A stretch of DNA of 64,000 nucleotides from Agrypnia vestita (taxonomy: Eukaryota; Arthropoda; Insecta; Trichoptera; Phryganeidae), in contig JADDOH010002332.1 of assembly GCA_016648135.1 (NCBI GenBank), positions 1-64,000 of the forward strand, in the 5' to 3' direction. The notes beneath the pieces were generated by a model. It was not told the DNA's origin, did not search any database, and saw nothing but the letters and a program-made list of their open reading frames with translations. Of this stretch, positions 21,791-33,556 are shown piece after piece. The translations under genes and the position numbers were made by a program. Positions within the stretch are counted from its first letter, which is position 1. Each line of letters starts with the position of its first letter.

Positions 21791-23575
21791 AAACGCTGTA
21801 AGTACAATCTGTCAGCTATGCGCGTAGTTAGCTTTGGCCTAGTGTATTTCGGGTGTCAGGATATCAATCATTATCGGCGGAGATTGGGAAGGAAAATATT
21901 CATTTCCTAATCCCGACCCGTGTGTAGTGGAGGTGATTCCGTCCTTCATCACACAAATTTAGAGATGCTTATCTCATTATATGAAGATAAAACCAAGCGT
22001 CATTCTATAAACTGGTCCTTTCAAAAAGATACAGTGAACGGTCATCCTTTTAAGTCTTATGTATGTCTATAGAGACACAAACGCACGCCTGGCAAGCATT
22101 TTATTTACTAAAAATTTTGTGTTTCTGGACAACGTTTGGGGTTTTGTTATCATTTTTCAATAGCAGCTGGGTTTTAGTTGGGATTTCGGAGGCAAAAAAA
22201 TACGATATCGTATTTAAAATGACATTTTTATGTTTACAAGATATTGTAATTATATAATCTATAATTTAGAAAATACATCTTCGTAAATTATCGTTGCCTT
22301 TTAAGAACACGCATAAATTACGAGGCAGAATATCAGTACGAGACATTTTAAAATAAGGGGAGTTTCCTCCGCAACCAATCTAGACTCTAATTACTTACAT
22401 CGACAAATTTAAATTCCTGAATGAGAAAATTCAATGTTTATTCAAAGTTACAAATGTTTACAATTTTAAAGTGCTTACAAAATTAATTAAACTTTTTTCA
22501 TTGTTGCTGAGAGTCTTGGCAGCAAGTAAACACTAAATTGATTTGACGCCCTGCCTGCTACACTAGTAGTACACCACTAGAATATTTAGTATTAGAATTT
22601 GTGAATCAATCTTATTGCCAATTAAAATTGAGTAATAGTAATAATTAAATGTTTAGAATTTAATAATGGTGATAATTCATTCTATTATAGACAAAGGAAA
22701 AAAAATGATCTGAATAGGATATTTAATAAAATAAAATAAAATATAATAAAAAATTAAAAGTATTTAAAAAAATGAATGTAAATGTTCTTGTAGGATTAGT
22801 GTTTTTCAACTTAAGTTTACATCATGGCTTTTAATAGGTTTTGGGCATGCTTCCTTCCCTTTTCACGCAGCCATAGTTTCACTTTTGAAGAAAAATACGC
22901 GAGACTATGGCTACAAGTTTTTAGTGTAGTGTTAAGTGTATTGAATATTTTTGGTGCTTGGAAGAGGTGAAATCTTTGTGAAAATGTTTTTTTTGAATTT
23001 TTTTGTGAATTTTGGTGAAAATTAAAAAATACTTAAGAAGATTTTGAGCAATCTGGCCGATCTGGGTAGATAATATAAATGGCAGGCGCGCGATACGCGT
23101 GAGGAAGGGGTGAGGATTAACAACTTGCGCCCTGCAGATAAAGGACGATGGGAGCACAATTCGTTCCATAACTGAGCCATTAAGCAGTTTACAAAGGAAT
23201 CAGCGAGTCGTTCCTTGGTGCGGGCTACGCTGAATTACGCTTGGAATTGTATTTATTGATTCGTGGCTGTCTAATCTAGACTACAGTGAATGGACACCCA
23301 CCGCTTTCCCAGGACCGTTTTATGAGCTTGTGCTGATATATCGGCCCTAATCGTACGTTGCCCGGTTGACAATTTTTTCTCTTATAGCTATCTCCGTGCT
23401 GGGCCGTGTATAGGGCGGTCCAGTAGGGAGATGCAAAGCAAAGCAAAGCAAACATAGTTAGTATAATACATAGCATAAGAAGTATAAGATACAGAAAATG
23501 GCAAATACAGATTCAATAGTATAAACATATTAAAGAGATATAAGTCAGAGTCATGAGTTTTCAAGGGGAATATTT
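21791..23575. other. No gene recognised
   Basis: Mostly AT-rich. A small inverted motif (cagccatagtttcact ... gcgagactatggct) occurs at about 22868-22912, and the part 23060-23440 is GC-richer. The frames at 22921-23169 and 23276-23476 (minus) have no recognisable domain. Confidence 0.45.
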
Positions 23576-24090
23576 AAGAGAAGGAAGGATGCCAGCGGGA
23601 GGGGGACAGTGCAAGGGACAGAAAGCCATTTAATCGCCACTCCCTATAGGGGAAGATGTCACTATTGACTTAAAAATATGGAGTCCACAGACGCCACGAA
23701 TCCATAGTTTCACGTACAATTATCCTCGAAGCAGCTCCCAGCGCGTCACCCACTCCTTCACGAAATCCCAAAAGTCCAAGGTTCCTCGCATTCCTGATGA
23801 AGTCATCGTTCCTTGGATGTGATGCCTCATCCCTTTTTATCCATCTAGCATCCTATCCCTAGCCTCTCTCACAACTAGATTACATAGATGACGGGAAACA
23901 TACTAGGCTATTCTCGCTCTTATTCTTGTGTTGGGGGGGGACATCTAAGTTTCTGAGCCTGGCGAGGGCTTCAGGGCTTCGAGCGTGTATTCGATGACCA
24001 CATATTCGGTAGTCTGCACCGCATTGCATTGACACATCGCTGACTCTTTAAGGCCCTACCTACGAATCTAAGCGCAATACCTATGAGAAC
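23576..24090 (-). pseudogene. Possible LINE ORF2 tail with zinc-knuckle remnant
   Basis: The minus strand at about 23960-24060 reads SAMCQCNAVQTTEYVVIEYT, resembling the CxCGA-QT-EH---C motif that ends many jockey/I/R1-type LINE ORFs, with the last Cys lost. Farther on it reads RNDDFIRNARNLGLLGF. The reading frame shifts several times. The assignment rests on this weak motif. Confidence 0.4.
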
Positions 24091-24322
24091 ACCTTATTCT
24101 GTTGATGGAGAATTCGAGTCCACCAGGCTACTAACTAGTGTCATTCATGCTTTCGGTTTAAGTTTCATATTTCTGTTGTGCTCGTACATTTTTATGATTT
24201 TGATTTCTATTTGGATACAAAGACAAATCAATCGTGTTTAAGAACAAATTTGTATTGTATATTTATATAATTACGCTTTAAACGCATCGAGTAATGCATT
24301 GATCTACTTTGTTTCGGTTCTA

Positions 24323-25209
24323 CTACGAGGGGGTACCCAAAAGAAACCGAACTGATGTTGTTGTGGTTCTAGTTTTTGTAGTACCGCGTTCTACCGCTAG
24401 GGACGTATAGAGCTATCATTTCCGAGTCAGTAAGCCAAACGTCATCGCTAAGGAAGGTTCCGTTCGGTTTGTGTGAATTTTTTAGTGACAGTTGTTTTGT
24501 GTGCTCGTCGTTTTTGCAATGGCTGATTCTCGTGAATGGTGCGCGGCCGTAAAGTTTTGCTTCTTGCTCGGAAAAACTGGCACAGAAACTTTTGAGATGT
24601 TAAAAGGGGCCTACAAGGATGATGCTATTGGGAAAACTCAAGGGTTTGAGTGGTTTTCCCGTTTCAAAAATTGTGAAATGTCAATTGTCGACAAACCTCG
24701 CTCTGGTCGTCCATCCACGGCCCTAACCGATGAAAATATTGGAAAAATTAGCGAAATCACCCTGGAAGATCGACGACGGACTATTAAAAAAATTGTGAAG
24801 CTGTCTGGAGTGACTTGGAGTTCAGTTCAGCGAATTTTAACGTAAGATTTGAGGATGACAAGGGTGTCTGCCAAATTCGTGCCTCGATTGCTGACTGCTG
24901 AACAAAAACAAGGTCGCGTGGAAGCATGCTTTGCTTTGAAAGAAGAATTTCGAATTTCCCCAAATCTAAAGAGACATGAAAGGAAAGCGTTTTGCCGACA
25001 TTACTGAAGTGAAGAAAAAAACGACGGAGGCGCAGTCGGGCATCACAGAAGTAGAATTAAAAAAATATTTTGAGCAATGGAATAAAAGATTGGACAAGTA
25101 TATTAGTGCCTGTGGAGAGTATTTTGAAGAGGACTGAAGGTTTTTTGTTTAAAAATTAAATAAATAATTTTTTTTTTAAATAAGTTCGGTTTCTTTTGGG
25201 TATTCGTAG
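24323..25209 (+). mobile_element. Internally deleted mariner transposon
   Basis: The element is 887 bp with terminal inverted repeats: the left starts CTACGAGGGGGTACCCAAAA and the right ends CTTTTGGGTATTCGTAG. TA dinucleotides flank both sides (24321-24322, 25210-25211). Full mariners are about 1.3 kb, so roughly 400 bp is missing. The break falls in the transposase just after EEFRISP, joining to the C-terminal region. Both ends look intact, so the element could in principle be moved by a related transposase. Confidence 0.9.
24519..25137 (+). pseudogene. Mariner transposase, catalytic region deleted
   Basis: The N-terminal part starts MADSREWCAAVKFCFLLGKT, with a helix-turn-helix (residues ~8-50), the linker SGRPST, and a second helix-turn-helix ending SGVTWSSVQRIL before a stop at 24843-24845. 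After the stop the homologous frame continues DLRMTRVSAKFVPRLLTAEQ up to about 24960. It then jumps to the C-terminal segment (RFADITEVKKKT, then EQWNKRLDKYISACGEYF) and the stop at 25137. The DD34D catalytic triad lies in the deleted part, so no active enzyme can be made. Confidence 0.9.
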
Positions 25210-25856
25210 TATTATAAAATTTTTATGGAACTTTTGTCAACTTTTCATTCCTTTTTTCAGTTGACCTCTTTCAAACTGAAGTTTTACTTGTGAAGCTGTA
25301 GGAGCCGTAACTTATATGGGTGCTATACTCAATCTCAAGTTGTTATTTGTATGAAAAGAAGAACTAAATCTCCAAAACATCAATCAGGCCACAGAATAAA
25401 CATCACTTGGAACATTCTGAAATAAACAATCCAGAATATTCCAGCTGTGCTGAATCTTGCAGCTGTGTCAGAACAAAGCAATATTTAAATCACAGGTACG
25501 AACGGAAAGTTATGTGGCAATATCTGTAGGGAAAGTAGCTTGCCCGACAGGCGCAGGATTTATTCTTGAGCTTCTAAATAATACAAGATTGTAAAGTAAA
25601 CTTTCTGCCGAGTACCTACCCGAGCAAGTATACTGGAAAAAAATAACCAGCGGTTCTTTAAATAGGCTGATCTACCTTTTTGACAAACTTCACAATAACA
25701 ACTGACGACTCTTCTTTATATTATTGATGGATTTTATGTTATAAATTTTATAAAAAAAAATAAACTTTGTAATCTCTACGTAATACTTTAATTATAATCT
25801 TATAATATTTGTATATTTACATATATTCACCCAATTTAAATCTTTTTCCTCCCTTT
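25210..25856. other. AT-rich DNA, no gene seen
   Basis: No exon, RNA gene or transposon end is recognised. Confidence 0.6.
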
Positions 25857-26140
25857 CGTCTGCTTGCTTGCTTGCTTGTCTGATGAAAAAACTTTGGATC
25901 GACTTTTAACCCTTTTCCCGTGATCGAATCGAGCTGAAACTTTGCAGGCAGACTCGTGGCAATTGTAAAAATGATCTAATAAATTTTCGTTAAAAAAATA
26001 ATAATTATAGTATAATTTTGGATTCTTCGAAATATCTTACTAATCAATTTTGTAGCGTCGCCCGACTCGAGCTCAACGCGTTGGGTAAGCGCTAAACCTA
26101 TTTTAACTAGAAAATGAGAAAGGGAATATAATAAAAACAT
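25857..26140 (-). repeat. Repeat A, minus orientation, shortened
   Basis: On the minus strand it ends with the shared AAGCAAGCAGACGAAAGGG block (a TTGC microsatellite on plus at 25860-25880) and begins at the gggaatataataaaaa word near 26115. The middle third found in the 34172 copy is missing. Confidence 0.75.
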
Positions 26141-27304
26141 CCCTAACGGCCATAAATCACAATATCAGTAGGGATGCGCAACGCTACGAACGATTTGTCG
26201 ATAATTTTCTACGTTCGTATGCACAGTCCACGAGTGCATTGTGTAGAATATGTTTCGAGTACTCTGCTTGGCTAACGTCATTTTGTTGCAATGTTGCTTT
26301 ATTTCATAACGTTTACTTGATTAAGTATTATAAACTTAAAAATGACCCAGTGAAGATGAGTAGGATCAACCTCAAGGTACATTGTCCTCTCTATTTGCTA
26401 TTGATTTATAACGTACTAATTTTTTAGTGTTATTCTCTGTTTTCTACCCTACAGCTACAAACTGCATAGTGCAAGTAACACAGTTACTGCATATTTAAAT
26501 CATAACCGCCGAAATAAGAAACACAATTTTAAACCAAATTTACGATGTTTTCCCAAAGCGCAGCGGTAGAATTGCGACAGCTACGTTCTTCTGTTTGGAA
26601 TTTGTTTGTTTTTGAACGCTCAAAGGTTACGATAATGTTTCCAAAAATACATCCACATATTTATTTTGGCGGCTTTGTTCTCCGGGCGGCGGCTTCCGTT
26701 TGTAAAGCGTACATTTTGATAGGCCGCTTCGTTCTTTATTCCCGCCGACACGTTCCACACTGTTTATCTGACACTAGACTTGGCAACTTGGGCTTCTTCC
26801 ACATCAAAAGGGGTGAGCAGCGGTGAGCGTCCATCACCTATTTTAGACAGTGTTGCAGTGATGCGTTGCGTAATTTAACTAATTCATGAAGAACTATGAA
26901 TATTAAAGATTTTTGGGAAGATGGGATTTGGAAAGATAGCAAAAGTATTGATGGTGATCTAGGGCCTATGGTATATGGATATATGGTATATGGGTCCTAA
27001 AACGGAAGTGAGTTGACCATCAGAGGTCAAAAATGTGGCAGCAGCGAAGGACAGTGCTCGCTTTCTCATGCACTTTATCGACTAAATACTAACTTGTAAG
27101 TTTCACTTGTACGTACAGTATTTCAGAATGTTATAGAAACGCTATATACTCATACCTACCATTGTATAGATATATAATAGTGAGATTTTTGAGACCACGG
27201 AGGAGATTTTTAAGAGATTGTATTAAGACAGACATCTGGAGACCTCCACTGGCAGCCCAGATACATCCCAGAGCTGAGACGCCACCACGGGCCGACCGGT
27301 AACT
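26141..27304. other. No gene recognised
   Basis: The frame 26545-26826 (plus, 93 codons) is GC-richer than its surroundings but has no domain and no splice sites I can defend. It could be an old transposon piece or conserved noncoding sequence. Confidence 0.35.
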
Positions 27305-27590
27305 TCTTCTTCTTTTTTTATTAGATCCTGTACTGTACTGACAGGTCTATTCCTGGTCTTGTGATGAGGACGTTCAGCTCTCTCTCCATCTCTATGGTGG
27401 TCTACCTAGCGGTCGGCGCCCCCTGGAATCCCGTCTTGTCTTGTCTGGTCCATTCTCACGACATGGTCCCTCCAGAAACGCATTCTCTGTCTGCTCCATC
27501 TTATAATGTCTTAAATGTCGCAGGTGTCTCTGAGGGTCTTTTGGCCGGTAACAACTTCCCAAATAGCCCGATAGGAGGAACAGAGGACTA
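27305..27590 (-). pseudogene. LINE ORF2 C-terminal fragment, antisense
   Basis: The minus strand reads, in shifting frames, a kyKMEQTENAFLEGPCREN-like block, then RRDSRGRRPLGRPP and RWRES, followed by an aagaagaag tail. This is the W-R-HV-RM...G-RP-GRP--RW pattern of the LINE C-terminus. The plus-strand frame 27361-27591 is its shadow. Confidence 0.65.
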
Positions 27591-29394
27591 GAATCAGCAA
27601 ATAGGTAATGATTTCCTTGATGGACCCTCTTGGTGGACCAGTTGACTCAACATGCAACGAATACGTTTATTTTAACTCGCGGGAATGTGATCATTGCTTG
27701 AAATTAATTTATCTTTTTATACAATTAAATTACTTATCACGGTATTGTGCAACCAGAGTATAATAATCATACCAAAGTAAGTATATTTCTGTACCAACCC
27801 TTCTTAAAGGTTTTGGAATAATACTGTAATATAAACTCAATTTTTCCTATAATAATTAAGTAATATGTGGGTACTGAGCGATAGCCATCCGCGACACTAA
27901 AAAATGTTCAAGACAATCTCTAAAACACAGATTCAGCACATATTAAATAGGCGCGGTAGTTTCGTAGTTTCCATGTACACGCTCTGTCTCAAATTCGCTA
28001 TATCGTGCCTAATTCCACGCTTATTACGCGTCAAACGTTAAACGAATTTCAACGTCCCCAGCACAACTAAAAACGAAATAAATGTTTGTAATTTAATGTT
28101 TTCTCATTGTTTTACTTTTCAGATTAAATAGTTTTGGCAGATTATTGGGTTGTTTTAGATGTTAATGTGCGTATATTCGCGAAGGAATCAGTGTAACTGT
28201 GCATCTCTGTCAAGATGCACAAATGATTGTAGGTTGAGTGAACGCGGAAGGCGTGTGAATGAACGTGTCTTGCGTGAAGGTGTATGACAAGCTGGGCGGT
28301 ATGTGATACAGGATGAATAGAAAGAAGTACTCACAATTAACTCGTTGGTTTATTGAAGTCACAAACTTTACATGTCGGAGAATGAGTTATACAACAATAT
28401 ACGAAGAGCGAGTTTGAGCGTGGTATCGCGGGCGCCGGTCGGTGAGAGAACGTCTTGGTATTTTGATGGCGCCTCGGGCTTCTCGTTGGGCGATATCCCT
28501 TGAGCACGATTGGTCCGTTTGGGACGCTCGAGGGACTAGAGTCCAAGCAGATCTGGCTCCACCATATAGTTGTAGGATTATTTATTGTTTTCAATGGATT
28601 TTACATACATAATAGCCGTACATTTGTGAAAAATCAGAGGACATAATAATTGCAAGTTTTTTGAGATGAAAAATCATCAATAGAAAACCATTATAAAATA
28701 CAGGACCATTGTAATAATACAAATATCGAGACGGTGTAATTTGGTGGGACGACGCATGCGTGTTGCCTGAACTGCGCCTTGATTACGTGTCACACTCTTA
28801 TTGTCTAAAGCTGTAAATCTAGCGTAAATCCAATAAGTTACAGACGTTACGGACCGACGGACATAATTATATTTAGATTTCGAGTATACTTATGTCGAGT
28901 AACGCTGTCAAAACGAATGTACACGAGTTTTTCGGCCCTTTATACCAAGCTGGTTTCTGAGTTAATCTTCAGATCAAAATCGCAATATATGGTATCGAGA
29001 TTTATCTCAATTTGATCTTTGAGACATATCTCAGCATTAGACATATGTCATTCCTTGGACAAGGGCCACGGATTTTTTTCTCAAATCTCGAAGGTATCGC
29101 GGTGAAGTTTGTACGCGTCTGTGATTGTTGTACACATATATATATACAACTACGAGTAAGGCTTAGGCGCAGAGTTCGACCCTGACAACAGCGCGCAGAA
29201 CAAACTACAAAATAAAAAATAATGAAAAAAAAAAACCTTTTTTAAACTTAACCCAACCTAACCTATAGTCGACTTATATAATGGGTAATTTTATGTAACA
29301 ATCCATGAAAAAATTTGTCTTCTGCAATTGAACATTTTAAAGAAAAAAAATGTTTGAAAACATCGAATTTCAGCAAGAGAATCGAAGTTACATA
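27591..29394. other. No gene recognised
   Basis: The segment 28100-28620 is less AT-rich; its minus frame 28337-28594 has no recognisable domain. An LTR-retroelement end is possible there but not demonstrable. The rest is AT-rich, with a short cccaacctaacctat stretch at about 29258-29272. Confidence 0.4.
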
Positions 29395-29610
29395 TTTTTC
29401 CTCTCACTCTCTCTCCCTCGTGGATTCCTGATCGTTCTGTAGGCTAGTTAGTGCCTGCTTGTCTTTGAGAAGATTAACATGCATGTGATAAATATTGGTG
29501 AAAGGTTACCAATGGTTTTGGTTGTGGTATATAGTATAGTGTAGTGTTGGTCCTACTCGAAACCGGTAAACCTAAAATGTAGTAGTGGTTTTTACTAATT
29601 TAACTTACAT
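29395..29610 (+). mobile_element. PLE family-1 terminal fragment
   Basis: This carries the family words ctctctccctcgtgg, gattaacatgcatgtgataa, then ctcgaaaccggta and gtagtggtttttactaattt in the same order as 11250-11490 and 61230-61470. The CTGANGA and stem II part of the hammerhead is deleted (ggtcctactcgaaaccgg), so only the GAAA and ACCGGTA half remains. Confidence 0.65.
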
Positions 29611-30541
29611 TCTATTACATATTTTTCCCGTCTTTAATATACATACACCCTCATTATGCTTAAACGAATAATTCTAAATGAGATGAAATTATATACTTTT
29701 TATATCCGTTATATTCACAAAGCCATACATTCACTTATTATTTACTTATTTTTCAGCTTTGTGGAGTACTATCAATTATTATATTTGAATTATTACATTT
29801 GTATTTTATGTTATACATTTGTATTTGTATTGCGCGTTATTGTCAGCGCGCAGTTGTCTGAACTACAGATGAAAGAAGAGAACACACGCTCCCCCACAGT
29901 TTCATTATTTAGGGCATTTGAGTTGTTAGCCTTGCTAAGCGCTGATTTATTTGTATTGTTCCACGACCAAACAGGATTCTTAAATTATTATTAATTTCTT
30001 AAATCCCATTAGGACGTGGACTATTTCAAAAAAAATGTAGAAAAATCTTAATTTAGGGGTCTTGTGCATGTTTTGCAAACGCCAGAAGAACGACCAATAT
30101 ATGTTTCATCTTCTTGGCAACTCCGGACGGAAGGCGGTCGGTCGCCTCAGACAATATCAGATAAACAGCTACATTGAATATATGAAAACAGATTGGGTCT
30201 TGATTGCTCAATAAATTCTAATAAAAGGGAAGATGGTAGCGTGTTTTCGAGACAGTGGGATCCGAAAATGAAGATGAATATTGTGACATTATTGTTATGT
30301 TTTGGTAAGGATGTTCTTTTCCATTGGAAATAGATACAGTTTGATTTGTTTATAAAAATTCTAACCTGGCAGTGATATTTGAAGGATCGTTCCATTACTG
30401 TCGTTCAATTACTTCTGATTGTATACCTAGAATACCCACGCCACCATTCGTCCATATACAATCCTGAGTATGCAGTGGTCATCATTTCTTGCATTAACTC
30501 TCTTCCGTGAACACCCACATTAAGTTCCTACGCTGTTTTTA
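29611..30541. other. AT-rich DNA, no gene seen
   Basis: The 112-codon plus frame at 29656-29994 is rich in Tyr, Leu, Phe and Ile and shows no domain; it looks like translated AT-rich noncoding DNA. No other feature. Confidence 0.5.
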
Positions 30542-30549
30542 CTAGATAC

Positions 30550-31026
30550 TAGCGAAGGGAAAAACTACATTTCAAAATGAAGACTACAACACACACACGT
30601 TCACCAGTTTGAAGACTACAAAGTATATACTATATTTGTAGTAAAAACTACGTGATAAAATTGTGGTACTAATGAATTGAAGTAATTGTAGTACTACAAA
30701 ATTGTAATGACCTGCAAAAAGTGCTTCTTGAAAAGTGTACTTCTAGAAAATTTTCAAAACCATGGGGGGGAGGGGGGGTTGTTTCAGTTTCCAAAAATTT
30801 CTTCATTCGGTCCCAAAATTTTTAAAACCATGGAGGGGTGGGGGAGATTAAGATTTCCAAAAATTTCACATAAAAAATGTACTATTTGCAATATGAACTT
30901 TCAATAACTTTGAAGTGTGTATAGTTTGTAGAGTGCACTACACTTCAAAAGGTGTGAAGTGTACACTCCAATGTAATGTAGTACATACTACATTGTAGTA
31001 GTGAATACAGAGCGGACCCATCACTA
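30550..31026 (+). mobile_element. hAT-type MITE, copy 2, intact ends
   Basis: This 477-bp element has short terminal inverted repeats (TAGCGAAGGG left, CCCATCACTA right, 8 of 10 matching). It is flanked by perfect 8-bp target duplications CTAGATAC (30542-30549 and 31027-31034), as for hAT elements. The interior has blocks of alternating aagtgt/acactt words and G-rich tracts (30764-30780, 30833-30843), and no transposase. A second copy lies at 49626-50078 and a damaged third at 1640-2178. Confidence 0.9.
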
Positions 31027-31383
31027 CTAGATACTATAGACGAGTATGAACAAAATTGGCCTATTAGTTTTAGAAATATTTAATCCACCAGTTCGAAAAA
31101 GGGAATTTTGTAAAAAAACGCATAATAATACTGAGGTTTGTTTAAAAAATACATTTACCGCGCTGGATTCAAACTCAGACAAAATTACAATGTCTCAAAT
31201 TATTGGTGAAACTTCAGTTTATAAGACCAAGTAAATTGATATTAAATATTAAATAATAAATATTAAATATTAGATATAAAATTGTTTTTAAATATCAAGA
31301 TGGTATAACTTCTTAAAATAAATCACGATGTCAAAATCAAAAAAAGGTCCATTTGAAAGTAACATCAAAATACAAAAAAAAAA

Positions 31384-31462
31384 TGGTCCGTGGAGGACTC
31401 GAACCTCCAACCTCCCTGATAAGGCAATAATTGGGCGCTCTTACCTATTGAGCTAACGGACC
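31384..31462 (-). tRNA. tRNA-like Pol III gene with an enlarged anticodon arm
   Basis: On the minus strand the acceptor arms GGTCCGT and ACGGACC pair perfectly. The D arm GCTC...GAGC, an A-box-like TAGCTCAATAGG, a T arm GGAGG-TTCGAGT-CCTCC and a B box GGTTCGAGTCC are all intact. A ten-T terminator follows (31374-31383 on plus). No CCA is encoded after the discriminator A, as expected for a nuclear gene. The segment between position 26 and the T arm is 27 nt instead of 22, and no regular 5-bp anticodon stem with a 7-nt loop can be drawn. The isotype cannot be called. It may be a pseudogene or an intron-bearing or variant tRNA. Confidence 0.75.
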
Positions 31463-31729
31463 TCCGGCGGCGTCCCTCTTATTATGCTATAATGTAGTGG
31501 GTATTTCTGCGATCTGACTCAGAAAGAAGCGTCGCGCGCTCGCCTAACGTCATTGCGGAAAGGTCGCGCGATAAAATAATATTATTTATATATTGCGTTG
31601 TTGCATTTGCAATTTATTTACAGAATTGATTTTTGTGTGAAAATATATTTTATAGATATATAGAATAGATTTCATCTCGAAAATTATAAAAATGAATGTC
31701 CACAGGATTAACAAAATCTTTGGGGGCGT
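31463..31729. other. No gene seen
   Basis: This is the 5' flank of the tRNA-like gene. A GC-richer stretch at 31510-31570 (gaagcgtcgcgcgctcgcc) is followed by AT-rich DNA. Confidence 0.5.
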
Positions 31730-32340
31730 CTTCTTCATTCAATTTAAGGTTAACGAGATATGCAAAACTTTTTTAAAATATTTATAATCTATCTTTTGTA
31801 ATACGTTAGTCGATTTTGAAAGTAATCTATATCAAATTTTTAAAATACCTTCGCTTTGATTGAAGTAAAATGAAATGATTTTAACAACGCAAAAATTTGA
31901 ACCAGATGTTTTTTTACAAGATTGTAATCATTTTATATGACTTAGATCATAGCGAATAGTTTCGCAGGTTTAATCAATTATATGCATTGCTGTACAACAA
32001 GAGACAGGTCATTTTATCAGTAGGTATTTGATAAAATGAAAGGTAAAAATAGCATAAAGATAGTTTAAAATAAATATAATACATACTTTTGCATGTGTCT
32101 GCATAAACACATAGTAATATACGGGGTATTTGGAAAACATTAATAATCTCGCAGGACTATATTCCTGCCTTGATTAGGAGTCGAAAATTTTCAAGCTATT
32201 ATGTCCTAATATCAATAGTTAAGGAGATATGCGACATCAAAGTTTGCATTTTTTTTTCAATATTTCTGACTTTTTTTTTGCAAAACGTTGGACTATCATT
32301 ACAGTAACTTATAACGATTGATGATGAGTTGAGATTGGTA
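31730..32340. repeat. Interspersed repeat U, copy 1
   Basis: Words such as aaggagatatgc, agtttgcatttttttttca, gcaaaacgttg and catcattacagtaacttata occur here and again, in both orientations, at 51730-52150. The copy contains related inverted halves. It is noncoding and unclassified. Confidence 0.55.
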
Positions 32341-32344
32341 AGAA

Positions 32345-32565
32345 ATATATATATATAACGTAAGTATTGACTGCGCCAGAAAGAAAGGGCGGCTGTGGAA
32401 GACTCAGCATGATCAACTTAACCAGATATTTAAGACAGGAGTTTCAACAATCGTTGAGCTAACATGCGAATATGTATGAATATATGTGTGTGAGGACAGA
32501 AGAATCTGGCGCTCCATTCTTTCTGCCTACCCCGCAGGGAAACTCTCAACAGCTATTGGGGAGAT
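32345..32565 (+). pseudogene. LINE-A, 3' part of ORF2
   Basis: The phrases gcgccagaaagaaagggcgg (ARKKGR), gatcaacttaaccagatat, caacaatcgttgagctaaca, gaggacagaagaatctggcg (CEDRRIWR) and tctgcctaccccgcaggga (SAYPAG) match the LINE-A copies at 39640-40322 and 42600-43016. Only the end of the ORF is present. Confidence 0.7.
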
Positions 32566-33032
32566 TGAAATTCACAATGCAGAACGGAACATAGATAGTC
32601 ATTTTAATAACATGTGACGTTTTAATGAGGCGTCTTATCAGAATAAACCTACCGCGAGTATCTATTCTCGTATAGCCGTTGCCAGTCTTACTTGATTGCC
32701 ACACATTAAACAACACCTCCACATACATCGCGACAGGTACTTTGAACACTATAATACCTACACATTGGTGAACACCGCCATTAATTCAACTTTACCAAAT
32801 TGGTGACCATTAAATTTAACACAACTTTACCAAAAATGGTGCCAAGGAGGTTTAAGATTGAGACTTTGTGTGGGTACGAAAGCCGAGAAATGAGTGTCAA
32901 GAATCTCACAGAAATCTTTGCGCAAACACGGACTTTTAGCTTTGGATAGACATGTACAAACACAAAACATTCTTATTTAACTGTAATTTCGGATATTTTA
33001 AACGCACCGTATGTATTACGAGTATTACGAAA

Positions 33033-33525
33033 AAAGATAACACTCCAGGTGTATACGGAGTGCCATGCGATTATGAAGCTTTCTACATAGGACAAACCAA
33101 ACGCAATATCGCTATACGATTGAAGGAACACATTGGAGCAATTAAAAACAACAACTCCAGTACATCGGCAATTTGCGAACATGCATCCAAAGGGAATCTC
33201 TGTCATTTCAGATTTGGTTCATTTCATGATCAGATTTGACAAGGCAAAAATCTTATCAACAGAACCGTACCTTATACCCAGATTAGTGAGGGAGTCCATT
33301 GAAGTATAAAAACATCCCAATTTCAATAGAGATGACAGTTACAAACTATCAAGTATTTGGCGCCCTGTTCTAACGACACTGATTCAACCCTTGAGAGAAG
33401 TCACAGTAAAATCCGCCGAAGTAACTAGTACATATTACACACTGGCGACCTCTATTGTAGAAGAAGAGAACACTCCACAACACAGTGCATACAATTTACG
33501 CCCTAGAAAGCAGCACCTTTAATCA
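33033..33525 (+). pseudogene. PLE GIY-YIG endonuclease domain
   Basis: The frame running to 33239 contains GVYGVPCDYEAFYIGQTKRN, then IAIRLKEHIGAIKNNNSSTS, AICEHASKGNLCHF. The G-VY and YIGQT-R---R--EH residues are the GIY-YIG nuclease core that Penelope-like elements carry after the reverse transcriptase; it nicks target DNA. After a stop at 33237-33239, the homologous C-terminal frame (KILINRTVPY... then REHSTTQCIQF) continues with stops to about 33525. It encodes no working protein. The 95-codon frame start is fortuitous, lying in the inverted terminal-repeat piece. Confidence 0.85.
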
Positions 33526-33556
33526 GTCCGACCTCCACCTCCGCGGGTAAAGGTCG

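Noticed and set aside
27361..27591. 76-codon plus-strand frame with reasonable composition
   Set aside because: It is the reverse complement of a LINE C-terminal tail with a G-RP-GRP--RW pattern.
28100..28620. Possible LTR-retroelement end
   Set aside because: Less AT-rich with an open frame, but no paired LTR, primer-binding site or gag/pol motif could be seen.
29656..29994. 112-codon open frame
   Set aside because: Composition (Tyr, Phe, Leu, Ile) is that of translated AT-rich DNA; no domain, no splice sites.
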